Shown here in pieces: positions 32,411 to 44,629 of a DNA stretch of 64,000 nucleotides (the stretch's first letter is position 1; each line of letters begins with the position of its first letter). Origin of the DNA: Hyalella azteca (Eukaryota; Arthropoda; Malacostraca; Amphipoda; Hyalellidae); assembly GCF_000764305.2 (NCBI RefSeq), contig NW_025947730.1, positions 480,064 to 544,063 on the forward strand, read 5' to 3'. The notes below the pieces were generated by a model. That model ran no database searches. It worked only from the letters and a program-made list of their open reading frames with translations, and was not told where the DNA came from. Made by a program: the position numbers and the translations under genes.

Positions 32411-35400
32411 CTAAAAAAAGGTACAATTAAAATCTGGCACAAGTAAATGAAGTAATACACCGAAACGTGATGAATCTTCGACGTACAAATAGAATAATGA
32501 GAAAATTTTTCGTTTAAAAACTAGCAAAACGCTCTTTAATGACTTCAAACTGAGCTGGAACCACATAAATATATGTAGCTCGATTATAACTTTCTCAGCT
32601 CACCAGCTAGAGGAGATCCGACAAGAGCTCCTATTCCGGCTAAGAAGACAGTTAGTCCGAAAACTTGTGCGAGGCTTTGCCTGCCGAACAAAATTTTTGG
32701 CGTGATTGCGAAGTACATGTTCTGGGCGCCGAACATTATTCCGTAACATGCCATTGTTGCCACGAATACTAAGCCGTTAGAGATGAAGTGGAACAGACCA
32801 AGCAGCCCGGCTGATAGTAGCATAGAGATGGCATAGAGCACCGTGGTATTACCGACCTGCGATAAGAAATAATTAAACACCTTTACAGTTGCATATCTAT
32901 AAAATGAGTGTATCTAAGTATTCGATAAAATGGTCTCGAGTAAGAATTTGCTAATTCTCATTGAACGCGTTATTGATCGATCAATCGATCAGAAGACACG
33001 AACATCATTTCTGAACAATGAGCTTAGGAACAACACTACTCAAGTGCTAAAAATTTTACCCTCATCTTAAACTTTGCCCATATTTCTTTCGAATCTAAGT
33101 TTCCTTTTTTAATACATGGGAAAAAACATCTCCCGATGCTTTTGAATACCTATATTTAGGGCTCACCTTTCCAACGGCCAGCATTCCACCGCAAAATCTA
33201 CCGATGATGTCACCGATGCCTGCAGCGCTCATTGCTGTGGATGAAAAGCTTCCTACCCCGGCGTTTCTTGCAAAATCAGTGAAGATGACGTAGATGGTAA
33301 GGGTGCCGAGATAACAGAAGAAATACGAGAAAGCGAAACACCACACGCTTGGATTGCTGAAGACTGCGTCCGTTGAAAAACTGGAAAACGTAGAGGATAA
33401 TTTGTCAGATCATTGCAATGCTGATCTCCACCGAATTATTTTGTTGTAAACACTGAATTTAGTTGGAATTTTTCTGATAGCATGCATGAATTCGACCATC
33501 AATTTAACAATATATATCGAAAATTAGGACAGCAAGCATGTTCATCGTGATTTAGCGAATATTTACTATATCACTACTATCAAACCCCTAAGACAGAGAA
33601 GCAAATTGGTGTTTGAAACAATTAGCAAATGAGATATGATCCTAAAATAGATATGATGGGCATTTCCTCACCAGAAAGGTGTACAGGATGTCCGCAGGCT
33701 CCGGAAATTCTTTTTCAGTCTCGCAATCAAGGTCTCTGAACGGACAGTTACTGACCCAACCTGTTACAATGTAGGAAACTTTTATTATATTTACAACGAG
33801 GAAGCAGCGTGCGATGGAACATTTTCATTTGCGAAAATCAAGACACCAAATATAAATAATTTAATTAATCATATTCGAATCGATAAGTGGTGAAACTGAC
33901 TTATCAAACATGCAGATAACATTAATATCTGACGGTCTTTACATGATATAACATTAAACACACCTTATCACATATACATGAGACTGTAAATTAAATGCTT
34001 CTGCAGTAACACATTTTCCATGACTAAAATATCAATTCAAGGACTAGAGAGAGCTTGTTTCCACAGATGTAGCAAAACTCACATCCGAAGAGGCTGATTC
34101 TGTATCATCACTCCCATAGTCACCATCGTCGTCTTCAGAGTCTCCTCCGCTGATGAGAAACGATGCTTTCTTTTCAGAGGTGTTCACTTTGTCGGGTACA
34201 TTATTATGAGCAATCGACTCCGTGGTCAAGACACCATCCATCTTTTCTGATTCTATTTTAGAAGAAGATCGTTGTTCTAAATAACATTTTTCGTTCATAA
34301 GCTCACACTTTTCAGACGCTAGCTGAAGACTACAGGAATTGGATTCGCCGTGGCGAAGTTTTTCCTTTGACCCATCTTCGCTGCTACTAGTTTTTTCTTC
34401 TTCTAAAAGATCGTCCAGTTTCGAACAAAGCTTCTCGGTTTCTTCAAGCTGGCTGCTGGTGGGAAGGCGAAGTGAAAAGCTGTGAGGGTTCGACTTAATG
34501 CCCTGGAACATTAGATCCAATCTGGAATCCTTGAGAGAAATCCTGCTGTGCTGTGAAGACCTGGAAAAAGTTTTAAATAAATTCTAAAGCAAGGAAATAA
34601 TCTATATTACTTTAAGAATTCCGTTTTTAAAAAAAACTTTACTTTTTAACCTGTAGCGTTCAGATGATAACATTTTTTTACTTTTTTCACAGGACTTTTT
34701 TTTAGTAGAGTAACTTTTAGTCTTAGCTGTAGACAACATAATATAACACAGAAAATTGAAAAATGACGCCGTAACTTTTTTAATAGTTAATTACAAACCC
34801 AGATAATAATCACAATAATATAAGCAATAATAATTACAAACCCTGATAATAATCACACAAATAATTTCGAGACTCATCGCTCACCTTGCAGCCAGCGAAA
34901 CTTGAGCTGAGGACAGCTTGCTGCTGAAACTGAACTGACTTCGTCTGTGGAAAATAATTTTTTTTCACTTTGTAAAATTTTGGAAACAAGATGCCTAAAA
35001 ACGGTACAAGGTTATTATACCAAGTACACCAATCATACATTTTTCTGCTGTTTAATTTTCAATGAATCTTTCTGGTGCAGACATCTGCTAGTGCCGACGC
35101 GAGTAGAAATTGACAGTATGACAATTGCAGGAAAATGGCATTAGCTCTATCATGATGGCCACACTTGAATTGAGAAAGACACTTGGACTTGAGGCGTTAA
35201 TTATCTCCACTGTTACACATCGCAATAACTTTAAGGCTACACGACCGTACCGAACTTATAGTTGAGATTTACTCTAGAAGTATCCTACAAATTTAAAAAT
35301 TATTTAAAAGACACACATAGTAAATAAAACCAATGAAAATCGTTCGATCGGACTAATAATTAACCTGGCACTCTACAACATGAATTATATTGCTAGCCCA

Positions 35401-38400
35401 CCTGAAAAATGCAGGCAAGAAAGAAGAACCTCGAGATAAAAGGCTGTCGTTGCGCGTGAACTCATCGTCGGGATGTCGCGCCAGACGAGACTTGGATCTG
35501 TGACCGCATGACGCGCTGCATGGCCAATAAATTTATAAAATAAGAAACAATATTATAGGATTGACAAAAATAATTAATTAAAATTGTTATTACATTGTTA
35601 TTCAAATTTGTAACGTTGCCAGTGATGTAGTTATATTACATTTTCACTCGTTGTTGTTGATGATGTCAAAAAATTTTCCATTTCTATCTTTATTCCATGC
35701 ATATGCAGAATTAAATCTGTAGAGGTTTTAGTTCAACGGTGGTCATGATAACATACAATGCTACGACAATGATGACGTACGTCGGTTCACCAGTGATGAT
35801 TATGCTTTAATTATGAAGATGCCATAATAATAATGATGCAACAATAATGATCATACTATTCTTATGATTCAATGATTATTATTGACCTATGATTGTAGTG
35901 GTGTCGGCAGGTGTTGACAGACGACGATCTGCGGTCGAGGCTCGCTAGAGAATGAGACAAGTAACCCGCTTGTGGTGACAGCACCAGTGACGAAAACGAC
36001 CTGAAATACGAGAGACCATCGATAAGCAGCTAGTTTCACTGTTACGACCTGAAATACGAGAATCATCGATGAGCTCCATGATTCACGGTTACAACCTGAA
36101 ATGCGAGGGAATATCTATAAGCTTCAAGTTTCACAGTTACAACCTGAAATGTGAGGGAATATCTATAAGCTTCAAGTTTCACAGTTACAACCTGAAATGT
36201 GAGGGAATATCTATAAGCTTCAAGTTCTACGGTTACGACCTGAAATACGAGGGACCATCTATAAGCTCCTAGTTTCACGGTTACGACCTGAAATACGAGG
36301 GACTATCGATAATATCCAAGTTCCCCGGTGCATCAAGTCTGGCTGCCGGAACGGTCCGTGGGCCACGTACGGAATAGTATAACATTATAAGTTGAAAACT
36401 AAAAACAGATGCCAACGTAATTTATTAAGAAATAGTATTACAGGAAAGATAACTACAAATATCGCCAGTAGTGATTCCAGATAATTATTGTATTGATTTA
36501 ATTTGATGGGTAATTGAAACGGATTGTTATGCTAACTTTGAGAACTTGTTAACATCACTTTGATCAATGAAAAACTGCAGCATCATCGTTAGAGCGCGAT
36601 GTCGTTCACGTTTATGGAAACAAAGCGAAACAATTGGCGAAACAAACAATAAATTGGTATAATATAATTTTAGTAACAATAAATTTACAGATAACTACGC
36701 TTTCACTTCATGGAGCAAATATTTCATAGCATTCACAACTTCATACGAGTGTAAATGACTAAAGATAACCGTTGTAGATTTGAATTCTCACTTGTCGAGG
36801 AGTTCTGTTCGGTAGTACGGATGGTGGCAGATACGATGAGAGTTACGTTCACGTGCTTTCCGTCTCTTCTTACTATCGTTCTTGGCGACTTTCTTCCCAC
36901 AATTATCTTCATTCTCCGATGACTCATTTTCTGACACAATTCTGTGATCGCTTGTCCTCGGGTTCTCAGCGTCTTCTGCTGTCCCAATAACGTAAATTGC
37001 ATAACATCAAAATGCTGATGCATTCCCAGTAGAATATAATTGCAACAAAACGCATGAAAAACTTACTTCAAAGTAAAACTTTGGGCAAAATAATGAATTT
37101 GGCCCCAAGTGCTGACTGTAAACCTAATAATCAAAACAAATTTCATAATTATACTAGAATGCCGCTATTTTTTCCCGTTTGACTTTAGTCAATCAATTAG
37201 CACTTTAATAAATTATAGGTACGTTAAGAAAAATGACTGTAACCAGGCTACTCGCAGTTTACCCGAGGGAGGCTGTAGCAGTGCAGAGGGCGGCAGTGGG
37301 CAGAACAAGGCTCCAGCTACGCACAACTGCAGCGAGATGCCCGCACACACGATGAAAGACAGGCGCCAGCCATACGCCATGATCACTTGCTCCATCACTT
37401 GCGACTACGAATATAACATATTCGCGTCATATATAAATATATTCGTAACAAATCCTAGATCTATAAAAAACATATTTTATTTCGATTATTGAATGATATG
37501 TTTTACTTAAGAAATATAACACGTACTCCTGATAATATTTTACACCGGACGAAACGATTTACCCGAATTTTGGGTTAAGTATGATCATTGCAATGATCAA
37601 TTTGGCATAAGTAAGAGTTAGAGAAGCTGCAATAAGTAATTTTACAAATTAATAGTTTTTATGTAACATACTGGAATTTATTTTTTATTTGTTACCGACG
37701 AACAATAGTAATTGTAAAAGCTTTATAGAGCTCAAAATTATTCTGAGCCACGGCTGCTGAAGCACTAGGAAAATTTACGTTAACTAAGATCAGATAAAAA
37801 CTCGCAAAGGCAGCGACAAATTAAAATCCTTAATTGTTACTGGGACATCTTAATTGTACTGAGATGAATAGATTAATTAATTTTTCCGCAGCGCCCTAAA
37901 TTGTATACAATGATTTTGAAATGAAAGAGCTACAGACTCATCCAAAGACAAAGATGGCACGTCAAGTTCGCTGCACTGCCTCGACATGAATATTATGTTA
38001 TGGTCTAATATCTAACATAAGTCTTTAGATAATTAAATCTAATTTCTAAGTGCGTCGTAGCAAGGCCTCCCTTGTGTGATAGTTTCGCATGCAATGCACG
38101 CTCTGTGCGAGCAACCTTGGGTCTCAATGCACTACTACAATTGGGCCTCAATGCTGAACTCCTAAGCATTTTAGTGTTGCATTGTCATTTTGGTTTTCCA
38201 TATCCATGAAAATTTATGGAAAAGTAGTATGTATAGTAATGGTGATTTTTGCGCAGGAATGTCGTCTCACACATCCCGGTGGCGGAACAACACAAAACAA
38301 ATCAATAATTACTAACGGAAATATTCACGATGTTCACTTACTTAAAACGATCATGATCATTGAAGCAGCTGATAAAGTTGAAGAGTAAATATATTGAATT

Positions 38401-41400
38401 GATCGTTATAGAAAATAAAGAAGCCTAAACACCGAAAACATTATTTAAGGAATTCGTACAGCCATCCTGTTTCTTTGAAAATTTTCATATCAGTTTTTTC
38501 GAAACATCGAACATTATTTTTTCCAATATATCACGTCCAATATATTGAAAAAATAATAAGAAAATAACCGATCTTTGTCTTCAATCAAACTTGTTGAAAA
38601 GAACAAATTCTGCCGCCCTGTACAAGTATCATGTTGTGTGAAGTCAAGATAAAGTGGACCCACGGTTATATTCAGCATCAATGCCAGACTTATAATTGAG
38701 CCTGACTTTGTGAGAATAGAGAAGTGTTTTACAGTGCAATGAATTTGTGATTGGTCACGTATACACTACCGTTACGCAGGCATTAAGACAAAATAAGTAA
38801 CAGTGCAACATTCGCGCTAGTAAAAAGAGCAAATTATGTTCAACAATAATGTGCTACTGTGAATTCTCAAAAGAATTAAATACTTATATGGCCTAATTGA
38901 AAATGTTAGGTGCTTTAATATTTATCTCATTTGTAATATTAATGCAATAGCAATAACGACGTCGGCGTTGATTAAGCCAAATTTGGCCCGTCGCCGATTT
39001 TAGACATCATAGAATTTTTGCAGCTGCTGGAACTTTGAAACCGTAACTCAGTTCTTCATTGTTGCTTTCCTTAATCACTTAGACCTCCGATAGATCTCGA
39101 TCGAAACTTTTACAGCCAGCTAGAGTCAAACCCACGTCTCACTGACTCACTAATATTGCTCTCAGCTTAAACCACTCTACCTAGCAGATATATTATAAAT
39201 ATTTCGTAAAAATTTAATTTTAAATATAGTAAAAGTTTTACATTTACATTTACATAGAGAAAATTAATTAACAATTTAGATTAAATTCTTACCAATACGA
39301 GAACGCCGAGTCCGTTGCCGAGCATGGCAATGGTGGTGGCGAGGCAGTGGCGTTTGTCGAAGTATTGAGCCAAAACCAGGACAGCCGCAGAGAAAACCAA
39401 GTTCATTCCAGAAGCTGAGTGAAACAGAGACACCCAGAAATCAACTAGAGGGATTACAATATAAGTGAGAGAATAAATTCTTGTCAGAATCGTTAATTTG
39501 ACCGAATATCAGAAAATGTTTTGAGTTTCTATACAGCGCTTGATTGCGAGAGGAGGGAACACAAAGAACACAAGAAGTGATTTAAACGCAAAATGAAAAT
39601 TTTGTAGACGGAACAAATTATGACTATATGCCGAATTATTCTTCAAATTATGTAGAACGAATACCAGGATTGAAATTAGAATTCAAAACGTGAAACGGAG
39701 AAAAACTTAAACCCCATAAAGAAAGAATCAAGACTATTGAGCTGGAGCAAAATTCTGGTGTTCGATTTACACTGAACTAGCCGATCAATTTTGAGTTTAA
39801 AAATGTAGTTCATGGAACTATAGAATAGAGAGCAGAGTGAAAAATCTAACACTACCTTCATTCAAGCCACTATCTGCTTGTTGAACATCTAATGAAAGAC
39901 GAATACATATTCATAATAAACATATAAGATATTCACGAAGTTAAAAAAACTGAGAAGCCATTCCGTATTTGATCTTTTCTGAAAAAGAGCATCATTTCTT
40001 CAGCATTTTAACTTGAATTACAGTGATCTCATACAAACAAACGAAATGGGACCGACCGGCGACCACAGCAACAAACAACCAATAATTATTGAAATGGGTT
40101 AATAAATAGCTATCATGCTGAAATTTGATCAAAGTGTAATGTTCCCTAAGACTTTGACATTTGAGAATGCATCAAACTCTTTAATCACCAACATTCACTA
40201 AGAAAATATGATACCTTATCCCGATACTGAGTTATTGAAACACTTATTATGACTACTTATTTCCACATCATTGATAAAACCAAAAATTTGTGCTGCTGTA
40301 AATGCAAGTATCAACTTAAAAAATTTGCAAGACTTTTAATAGAAAAATATTAAAATAAAATAATTGAATCTCATGCGGGAGTACCAATGAAAAAAAAAAT
40401 AATTTATCGAAAAAACATCCATACCGAAGTGAAACAAAAGCCAACGAGACACCAGAAAATCAGGTCAGATAGGGGCGGTACTCGCAAGAAAGATTCTTCA
40501 ATGTGCAACAAAGTTAAAAAAAAAACTCTGGGTATACGGTGATGTAAAAACTGTACCGAGGACTGGAGAAGCTGAAATTGGGTGATGAAAGAGCAGGAAT
40601 AGCAGAAATATATTCAATAGTCAATAAATTTCAAGGTCATTTGAAAAATTGCATATTTCATGCGTCTAAATATTACAGAAACTGGCACGCATTTCAATGC
40701 AAAATATTCTCTGTACCCACGCAATATTGATTCTGTAAAATTAAGGGGACGAAGTACAGATTCCTCCATATTAGTTGTAATTCATTTGCAACTTGAATTT
40801 CAAAATCACGCTTTAAATTCACGGAAACTTTAAATTCGTCACTCAATATCATCAAAGCAAAAAAAAACATACTTCGTGTGGAAGGGAATTTAAATTAAGT
40901 CACATATTTTTAATTGTACAATCCTGATACACACCTTGCAACCGGAACGTCGGTTGACAGCTTTCTTACAGCAACAAACCTGTCCAATTGCTTGTCAGTA
41001 GTGCGATACTGTGAGTGTATTTACTGTTCAATGTGAACGGTATTGCAAAAACCATGAGAATATAAAGCAATCTAGTCCGATGTGAGTCTGGTTCATGAAA
41101 TAATAGTTCACCATTGGGAGTTGGCACTGTTTTACTTTTACTGCTATGACTGACTCGGAAAGGCTGAGCCAACAGCAGGCAATGACGAGGCCTGATCACT
41201 TTATGACTTTATTACTCATGTGTGTTCTCAAGCTTACATTCTTCTTGACCATTAAATTGCGTGATCAATTGTAAAGTCATTTTGACAAATTTAATCTAGT
41301 CGTTAATCTCTATCAATCTGATCAAAGGTTTTTGTAAGTCTGATTCAAATTTTTGGAATTCGCAGACATTTTGAAACAATGCGACTCAGAGTCGTTCATA

Positions 41401-44400
41401 GGAAGTGAGGTTAGTTGAATTGCCCTTCATTTATGTAGCCTGGGAAATCTGGAAGAGATATTGGAAATCGCTTCACATGATGAATGCTTCTAACGCAGCT
41501 GCACCCTCACGGCTCACCACTGAATATATCATTACCTGAAAAGATGAATTCAGATGAACATCAATAAAATATGGCATGTTACCCTGTAAAAGAGGACATT
41601 AAGATTGGTACAAAAGACTTACTTATTAATGAGTTATTATTTCCGATTAGGTATGAAAAATCTCACTCTCGGTATCATTGAGAGCCCCAGGTGAAGCTTT
41701 CCCGTTGCAATAAGTATTTATGAATTGAGTCGAAAAAAGTACTGAGAATACTGTACGCAGAATAATCAGTCTTCTAGAGCATGAGACACCAATCATCAAA
41801 ATAGAATCACTGCAATACCATAAAGGACACAAACATTCCTAAAACACTCACCAGTTATAACTCCGTAAGTGATGAAAACAGTTTGCAGGGTTGGGGCGAA
41901 TGCCGACGCTAGGTAACCTCCGGTCATGACAAGGGAACCCAACATGGCGGCTACGCGACAGCTATACTTCTGGATGAGAGCCGAACTTGCCATGCCTATA
42001 ATAGTGAGTGATAGTTTATCATATTATTATACCATGGCATGATAAACCTATGGACTGAAAAATACTAAAGAAAATTAATATATTAGAAGTTCAGAGTGCA
42101 TTAATAGTATTTCAATATTTCACAAATTATTTCATGCAAAGATTACGATCGATTTATACCTGACAATTTTGAGGACCGGTTACTTGTGACATTGACACGA
42201 TTTGAGTTACAATTTTGCATTATTTATGTTTGAAGTCGTACTAATTTCCAATCATATTAAATTTATAACGATGAGTCACCTCAATCACGAATCCTAACAC
42301 GAAACTGGCAAGATGTAGGTATGAAAATGAGTACTTTTATAATGGCCGATATTGTTGTACTAAAAAATTACAATTATTCCAGTTAATTGTAATGTGGACG
42401 GTCCAACAATGAAAAATTTGATTCTATCGCTTGATATCTTCCGGGTTTATTGTTTAAAAATTCACATGGACACACTCACTGCCGAGTAGGAAGAATCCAT
42501 TGACAAGCGATCCAATCCAGGCGGTGTAGCTTCGTGATTCTCCAAATTCCTTCAGCATTTCGGTGTAATATAACGAACAAGTGAACAGCAAACCTGTGTA
42601 AACAAAATGTAATGGGCTGTGGTAACCAAGATGTTTTAAGTAATAAGTTCATTTTAATGCAATAAATCGAATCAAATATCATCTCGAAATTTGCATCTCT
42701 TTGTTAATCATGAAACAAATGAACAGAAATATTTCTAAACATTTAATATCTATCATGGTGTGACATACTGTAGCATCCGTTGGAGTAAATCCTTTTTCGT
42801 TTTACCTGACAAAATACCAAACGAAATGAGGACTCCAACAGCAACAACCCAGGCATATCCTCGGTCGACGTCCGGGTGTGGCTTGTATTTTGGTGCAACT
42901 TTAATGTTTGATTCATAAATTATTCCGCCAGTTTTGAGTTTTTCTTTTTCAATGTCATCTCCCGCATCTGCATTACAGTGACATGACTGACATCTGCTGG
43001 AGACTTCGTTGTGAGTCGCAATTCTTGACGGCATTCCAGGTTTGTCATTCGGTGACTTCCAGTGGAACGACCCCAAATGATCCAATGCAGGAAAGTTTGG
43101 TACGCTGATTTTCAAATTCGGCTGATTCAAATTTAAATTGACATTCAGGAAACTAACTTTGTCCCAAGATGGAGAGTCAAAAGATTTCGTTTTACTTCCA
43201 TCGTGGTGTAGTGTTGTTACTTCACGAAGACAATCTTCTGCCTGAAAGTAAATGGTGTTGACGTAATATAATTTTTGGTCATCTAAGTCAGTGTTTGCAC
43301 AGGAAACAGTCAATTTAGTGCTAAAATAGATGCATAGATTGGTAGTCATAGGAAAGATTTATTTGAAAAATAAAAGACTGCATTAAAATTTATTTCTGCT
43401 CAGTTCTTAAAGCATTAGTTACTAACATTTAATAATTGTGACATGAATATTTCATGACTTTATTATTTTCGTTGTTATATTAAGTATCACTGATTACCTA
43501 AAAAATTGCAACTTAGTACTACTCGTTAATTATTTCGATGTTTAGGTTAACTCATTTACGATTGATTATACAGCTAGGCATAGAAACAAGATTCGGCCTG
43601 TTTTATCGGCAAATGGATCACAAATGTATTGAAAGCCAAAAAGAAGAATAATGTAAATGTTGTTCAGTTCATAAACATTGGAATTCTATTTGGGAAAGAA
43701 TTGCATCGATAATTTAAATTTGATTTTGCAATTGGTACATATAACTTATTTTAAAAGGCGTAAGATTGTTATTCCATATTATGGAAACAAGAGTAAAATA
43801 GCAGTCCTATATAGGTTCTGCGAGTTTAACGGATCTTTATTTAATTATGACAAATAAGCTTACCTAATTATTATCAGCGGGACTAAAGATAACAGGAATG
43901 ACGAGATTTGGAAGAGCGCGATTCCAAAATTGTACGAATTATCAAGTCTGGACAACGACGAGCTAACCAGGCTAGTTAGAAATAAAATAAATAAAATCGT
44001 GAAAATTTAATACGTTAACTAACCTTTGATTTCTCTGTGTCAAACTGCGACAATGAAGAGGGGTCCTGAAAATTTTCTGAAGCATTCAAATTGTTTGCAG
44101 CATCACAGCAAAATTTATTTGCGGCAGCATGAAATGGTGTAAGATCAGATTCACTTGGATTATCTTTCTTGTCCTTAAAGTTCTCATCAGCGTAGTATTG
44201 CATGGCAGGAAATCCATCCTGAGCATCATTATTTTCCGAAGGCCGAGGACCATCTACATGTGTGGACCAGACTTGATTTTCAGGGATTGGTTCCAAGGAG
44301 GGTGACATGTAGCCATGATTACCTTCATACGAATGAGACGGCTCTTGCTTAACGCAATTATGGCTCTCGAGAGAGCTCATGACTTCATTGGCGGAGCAAG

Positions 44401-44629
44401 AAGAGCATGCATCGCGTGAATGTGAACAACTTAATCCAAATTCTGAAAATTTTTCCTTTATGACATCATTTGTGCTTCTGGCAGTTATTCCATCCGCCAT
44501 TTGTTCGCCTTTTTTTGAGAAACATTGATCAGTAGACAAAGGTAGAATGAGATTGTCTGCGTGCGTCTTGGCTGGGCCTTCCGAGTCACCATGAGTTTGG
44601 TACCCGTTTTCTCTGAATTCGTTACCCAT
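31692..44629 (-). CDS. SLC16/monocarboxylate-transporter-like protein (whole gene, 14 coding exons)
   Basis: Major-facilitator-superfamily membrane protein of the SLC16 (monocarboxylate transporter) type. Fourteen exons join in frame with GT-AG introns to give 1225 residues, against about 400-600 usual for the family. Order: N-terminal cytosolic region (1-about 322); TM1 with DVDRGYAWVVAVGVLISFG, the place of the family DGGWGW motif; TM2-6 (about 348-515), including ITYGVIT and the TM5 motif QYFDKRHCLATTIAMLGNG, matching the YF.KRRxLAxGxAxAGS signature; a charged loop of about 280 residues; TM7-12 (about 830-1018); and a 200-residue cytosolic tail. The substrate cannot be told, since key signature residues differ (GG to RG, GW to AW, RR to RH). 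The start at 44629 is the first ATG in the exon and has A at -3. A further 5' exon is likely because an acceptor lies just upstream. Confidence 0.9.
32604..32856 (-). CDS. SLC16-like coding exon 13 (TM9-TM11)
   Basis: Residues 903-986: YAISMLLSAGLLGLFHFISN (TM9), LVFVATMACYGIMFGAQNMY (TM10), and VFGLTVFLAGIGALVGSPLA (TM11). The GxGxLxGxPxAG pattern in TM11 is characteristic of SLC16. Donor GTGAGC, phase 1. Confidence 0.95.
33167..33380 (-). CDS. SLC16-like coding exon 12 (TM7-TM8)
   Basis: Residues 831-902: FSTDAVFSNPSVWCFAFSYF, then FCYLGTLTIYVIFTDFARNA, and AAGIGDIIGRFCGGMLAVGK. Matches SLC16 TM7-TM8, including the (G/S)xxxxxGR motif after TM8. Ends in phase 0 at GTGAGC. Confidence 0.94.
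33672..33760 (-). CDS. SLC16-like coding exon 11
   Basis: Residues 802-830, VGSVTVRSETLIARLKKNFR then SLRTSCTPFC. It carries the basic juxtamembrane stretch before TM7. Two frames are open; only this one joins exon 10 (phase 0) and exon 12 (phase 2). Confidence 0.8.
34083..34560 (-). CDS. SLC16-like coding exon 10 (central loop, acidic part)
   Basis: Residues 642-801. SSQHSRISLKDSRLDLMFQG is followed by an acidic Ser-rich region with LEETEKLCSKLDDLLEEEK (possible short helix) and SGGDSEDDDGDYGSDDTESA. Ends GAT|GTGAGT in phase 0, just short of the next transmembrane half. Confidence 0.87.
34885..34944 (-). CDS. SLC16-like coding exon 9 (60-nt microexon-like)
   Basis: Sixty nucleotides, residues 622-641, RSQFSFSSKLSSAQVSLAAR. 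Being a multiple of three in phase 2-2, it could be a cassette exon. Acceptor TTTCCACAG and donor GTGAGC are both strong. Confidence 0.75.
35402..35515 (-). CDS. SLC16-like coding exon 8 (central loop)
   Basis: Residues 584-621: CGHRSKSRLARHPDDEFTRN, then DSLLSRGSSFLPAFFR. Arg/Ser-rich with RxxS sites that could be phosphorylated (inference). GT-AG borders and phase 2-2 agree with the neighbours. Confidence 0.8.
35999..36331. repeat. 48-bp minisatellite in an SLC16-like gene intron
   Basis: Seven units starting ACCTGAAAT at 35999, 36047, 36094, 36142, 36190, 36238 and 36286. The middle units are nearly identical. Since 48 is divisible by three, both strands stay open for more than 65 codons in this intron. 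It lies between coding exons 7 and 8. Confidence 0.92.
36792..36978 (-). CDS. SLC16-like coding exon 7 (central loop, first part)
   Basis: Residues 522-583, a charged cytosolic segment: AEDAENPRTSDHRIVSENES, then KKVAKNDSKKRRKARERNS, and HRICHHPYYRTELLDK. The basic cluster is like a nuclear-localisation or membrane-proximal patch; its function is unknown. The exon was set by frame continuity; a different frame of the same stretch is also open but does not join its neighbours. Confidence 0.82.
37263..37404 (-). CDS. SLC16-like coding exon 6 (TM6)
   Basis: Residues 475-521: SQVMEQVIMAYGWRLSFIVC, then AGISLQLCVAGALFCPLPPS. The YGWRLSFI stretch is the typical SLC16 TM6 entry (YGWRGALLI). Phase 0 requires the acceptor GTAG|TCGCAAG rather than a nearer AAG. 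Donor GTAAAC. Confidence 0.92.
38955..39188 (-). mobile_element. Second tRNA-derived SINE, in an SLC16-like gene intron
   Basis: Minus-strand head TGCTAGGTAGAGTGGTTTAA (box A-like, about 39172-39185) and GTGGGTTTGACTC (box B-like, 39123-39135). The tail AATCGGCGACGGGCC...CAACGCCGAC matches the LINE 3' end. It lies between coding exons 5 and 6 and is older or more diverged than the other SINE. Confidence 0.68.
39293..39414 (-). CDS. SLC16-like coding exon 5 (TM4-TM5 signature)
   Basis: Residues 434-474: SGMNLVFSAAVLVLAQYFDK, then RHCLATTIAMLGNGLGVLVL. This is the TM4/TM5 family signature. The second Arg of KRR is His and the small residues of the AGS motif are replaced by LGN. Acceptor CACTCAG, donor GTAAGA, ending in phase 0. 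Confidence 0.94.
41852..41995 (-). CDS. SLC16-like coding exon 4
   Basis: Residues 386-433: MASSALIQKYSCRVAAMLGS, then GGYLASAFAPTLQTVFITYG. Corresponds to TM2 end, the basic loop between TM2 and TM3, TM3, and the start of TM4. Phase 1-1 exon. Confidence 0.94.
42480..42593 (-). CDS. SLC16-like coding exon 3
   Basis: Residues 348-385: LLFTCSLYYTEMLKEFGESR, then SYTAWIGSLVNGFFLLG. This is the family's end of TM1, extracellular loop and start of TM2 (FGVFFxEFLxxFGxSxSxTAWI). Acceptor TACACAG, donor GTGAGT. Confidence 0.93.
42806..43241 (-). CDS. SLC16-like coding exon 2 (end of N-tail, TM1)
   Basis: Residues 203-347. The soluble part includes DDIEKEKLKTGGIIYE and VAPKYKPHPD. It leads into TM1 DRGYAWVVAVGVLISFGILS, which occupies the place of the SLC16 TM1 signature. 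Acceptor TTTCAG, donor GTAAAA, phase 0 in and phase 1 out. Confidence 0.92.
44024..44629 (-). CDS. SLC16-like coding exon 1 (N-terminal extension)
   Basis: Residues 1-202, starting MGNEFRENGYQTHG. No domain is recognised; it is polar and rich in Ser, Asn and Asp with a Cys cluster (SCSHSRDACSSCS), so a disordered cytosolic extension. The open frame continues upstream only to an acceptor (ATTTCTTCCAG) at 44647-44648, implying an untranslated 5' exon not located here. Donor GTTAGT, phase 0. Confidence 0.82.

Noticed and set aside
36733..37023. Minus-strand 96-codon frame across the transporter's exon 7
   Set aside because: Out of phase with exons 6 and 8; the frame starting AEDAENPRTS is the one that joins both neighbours.
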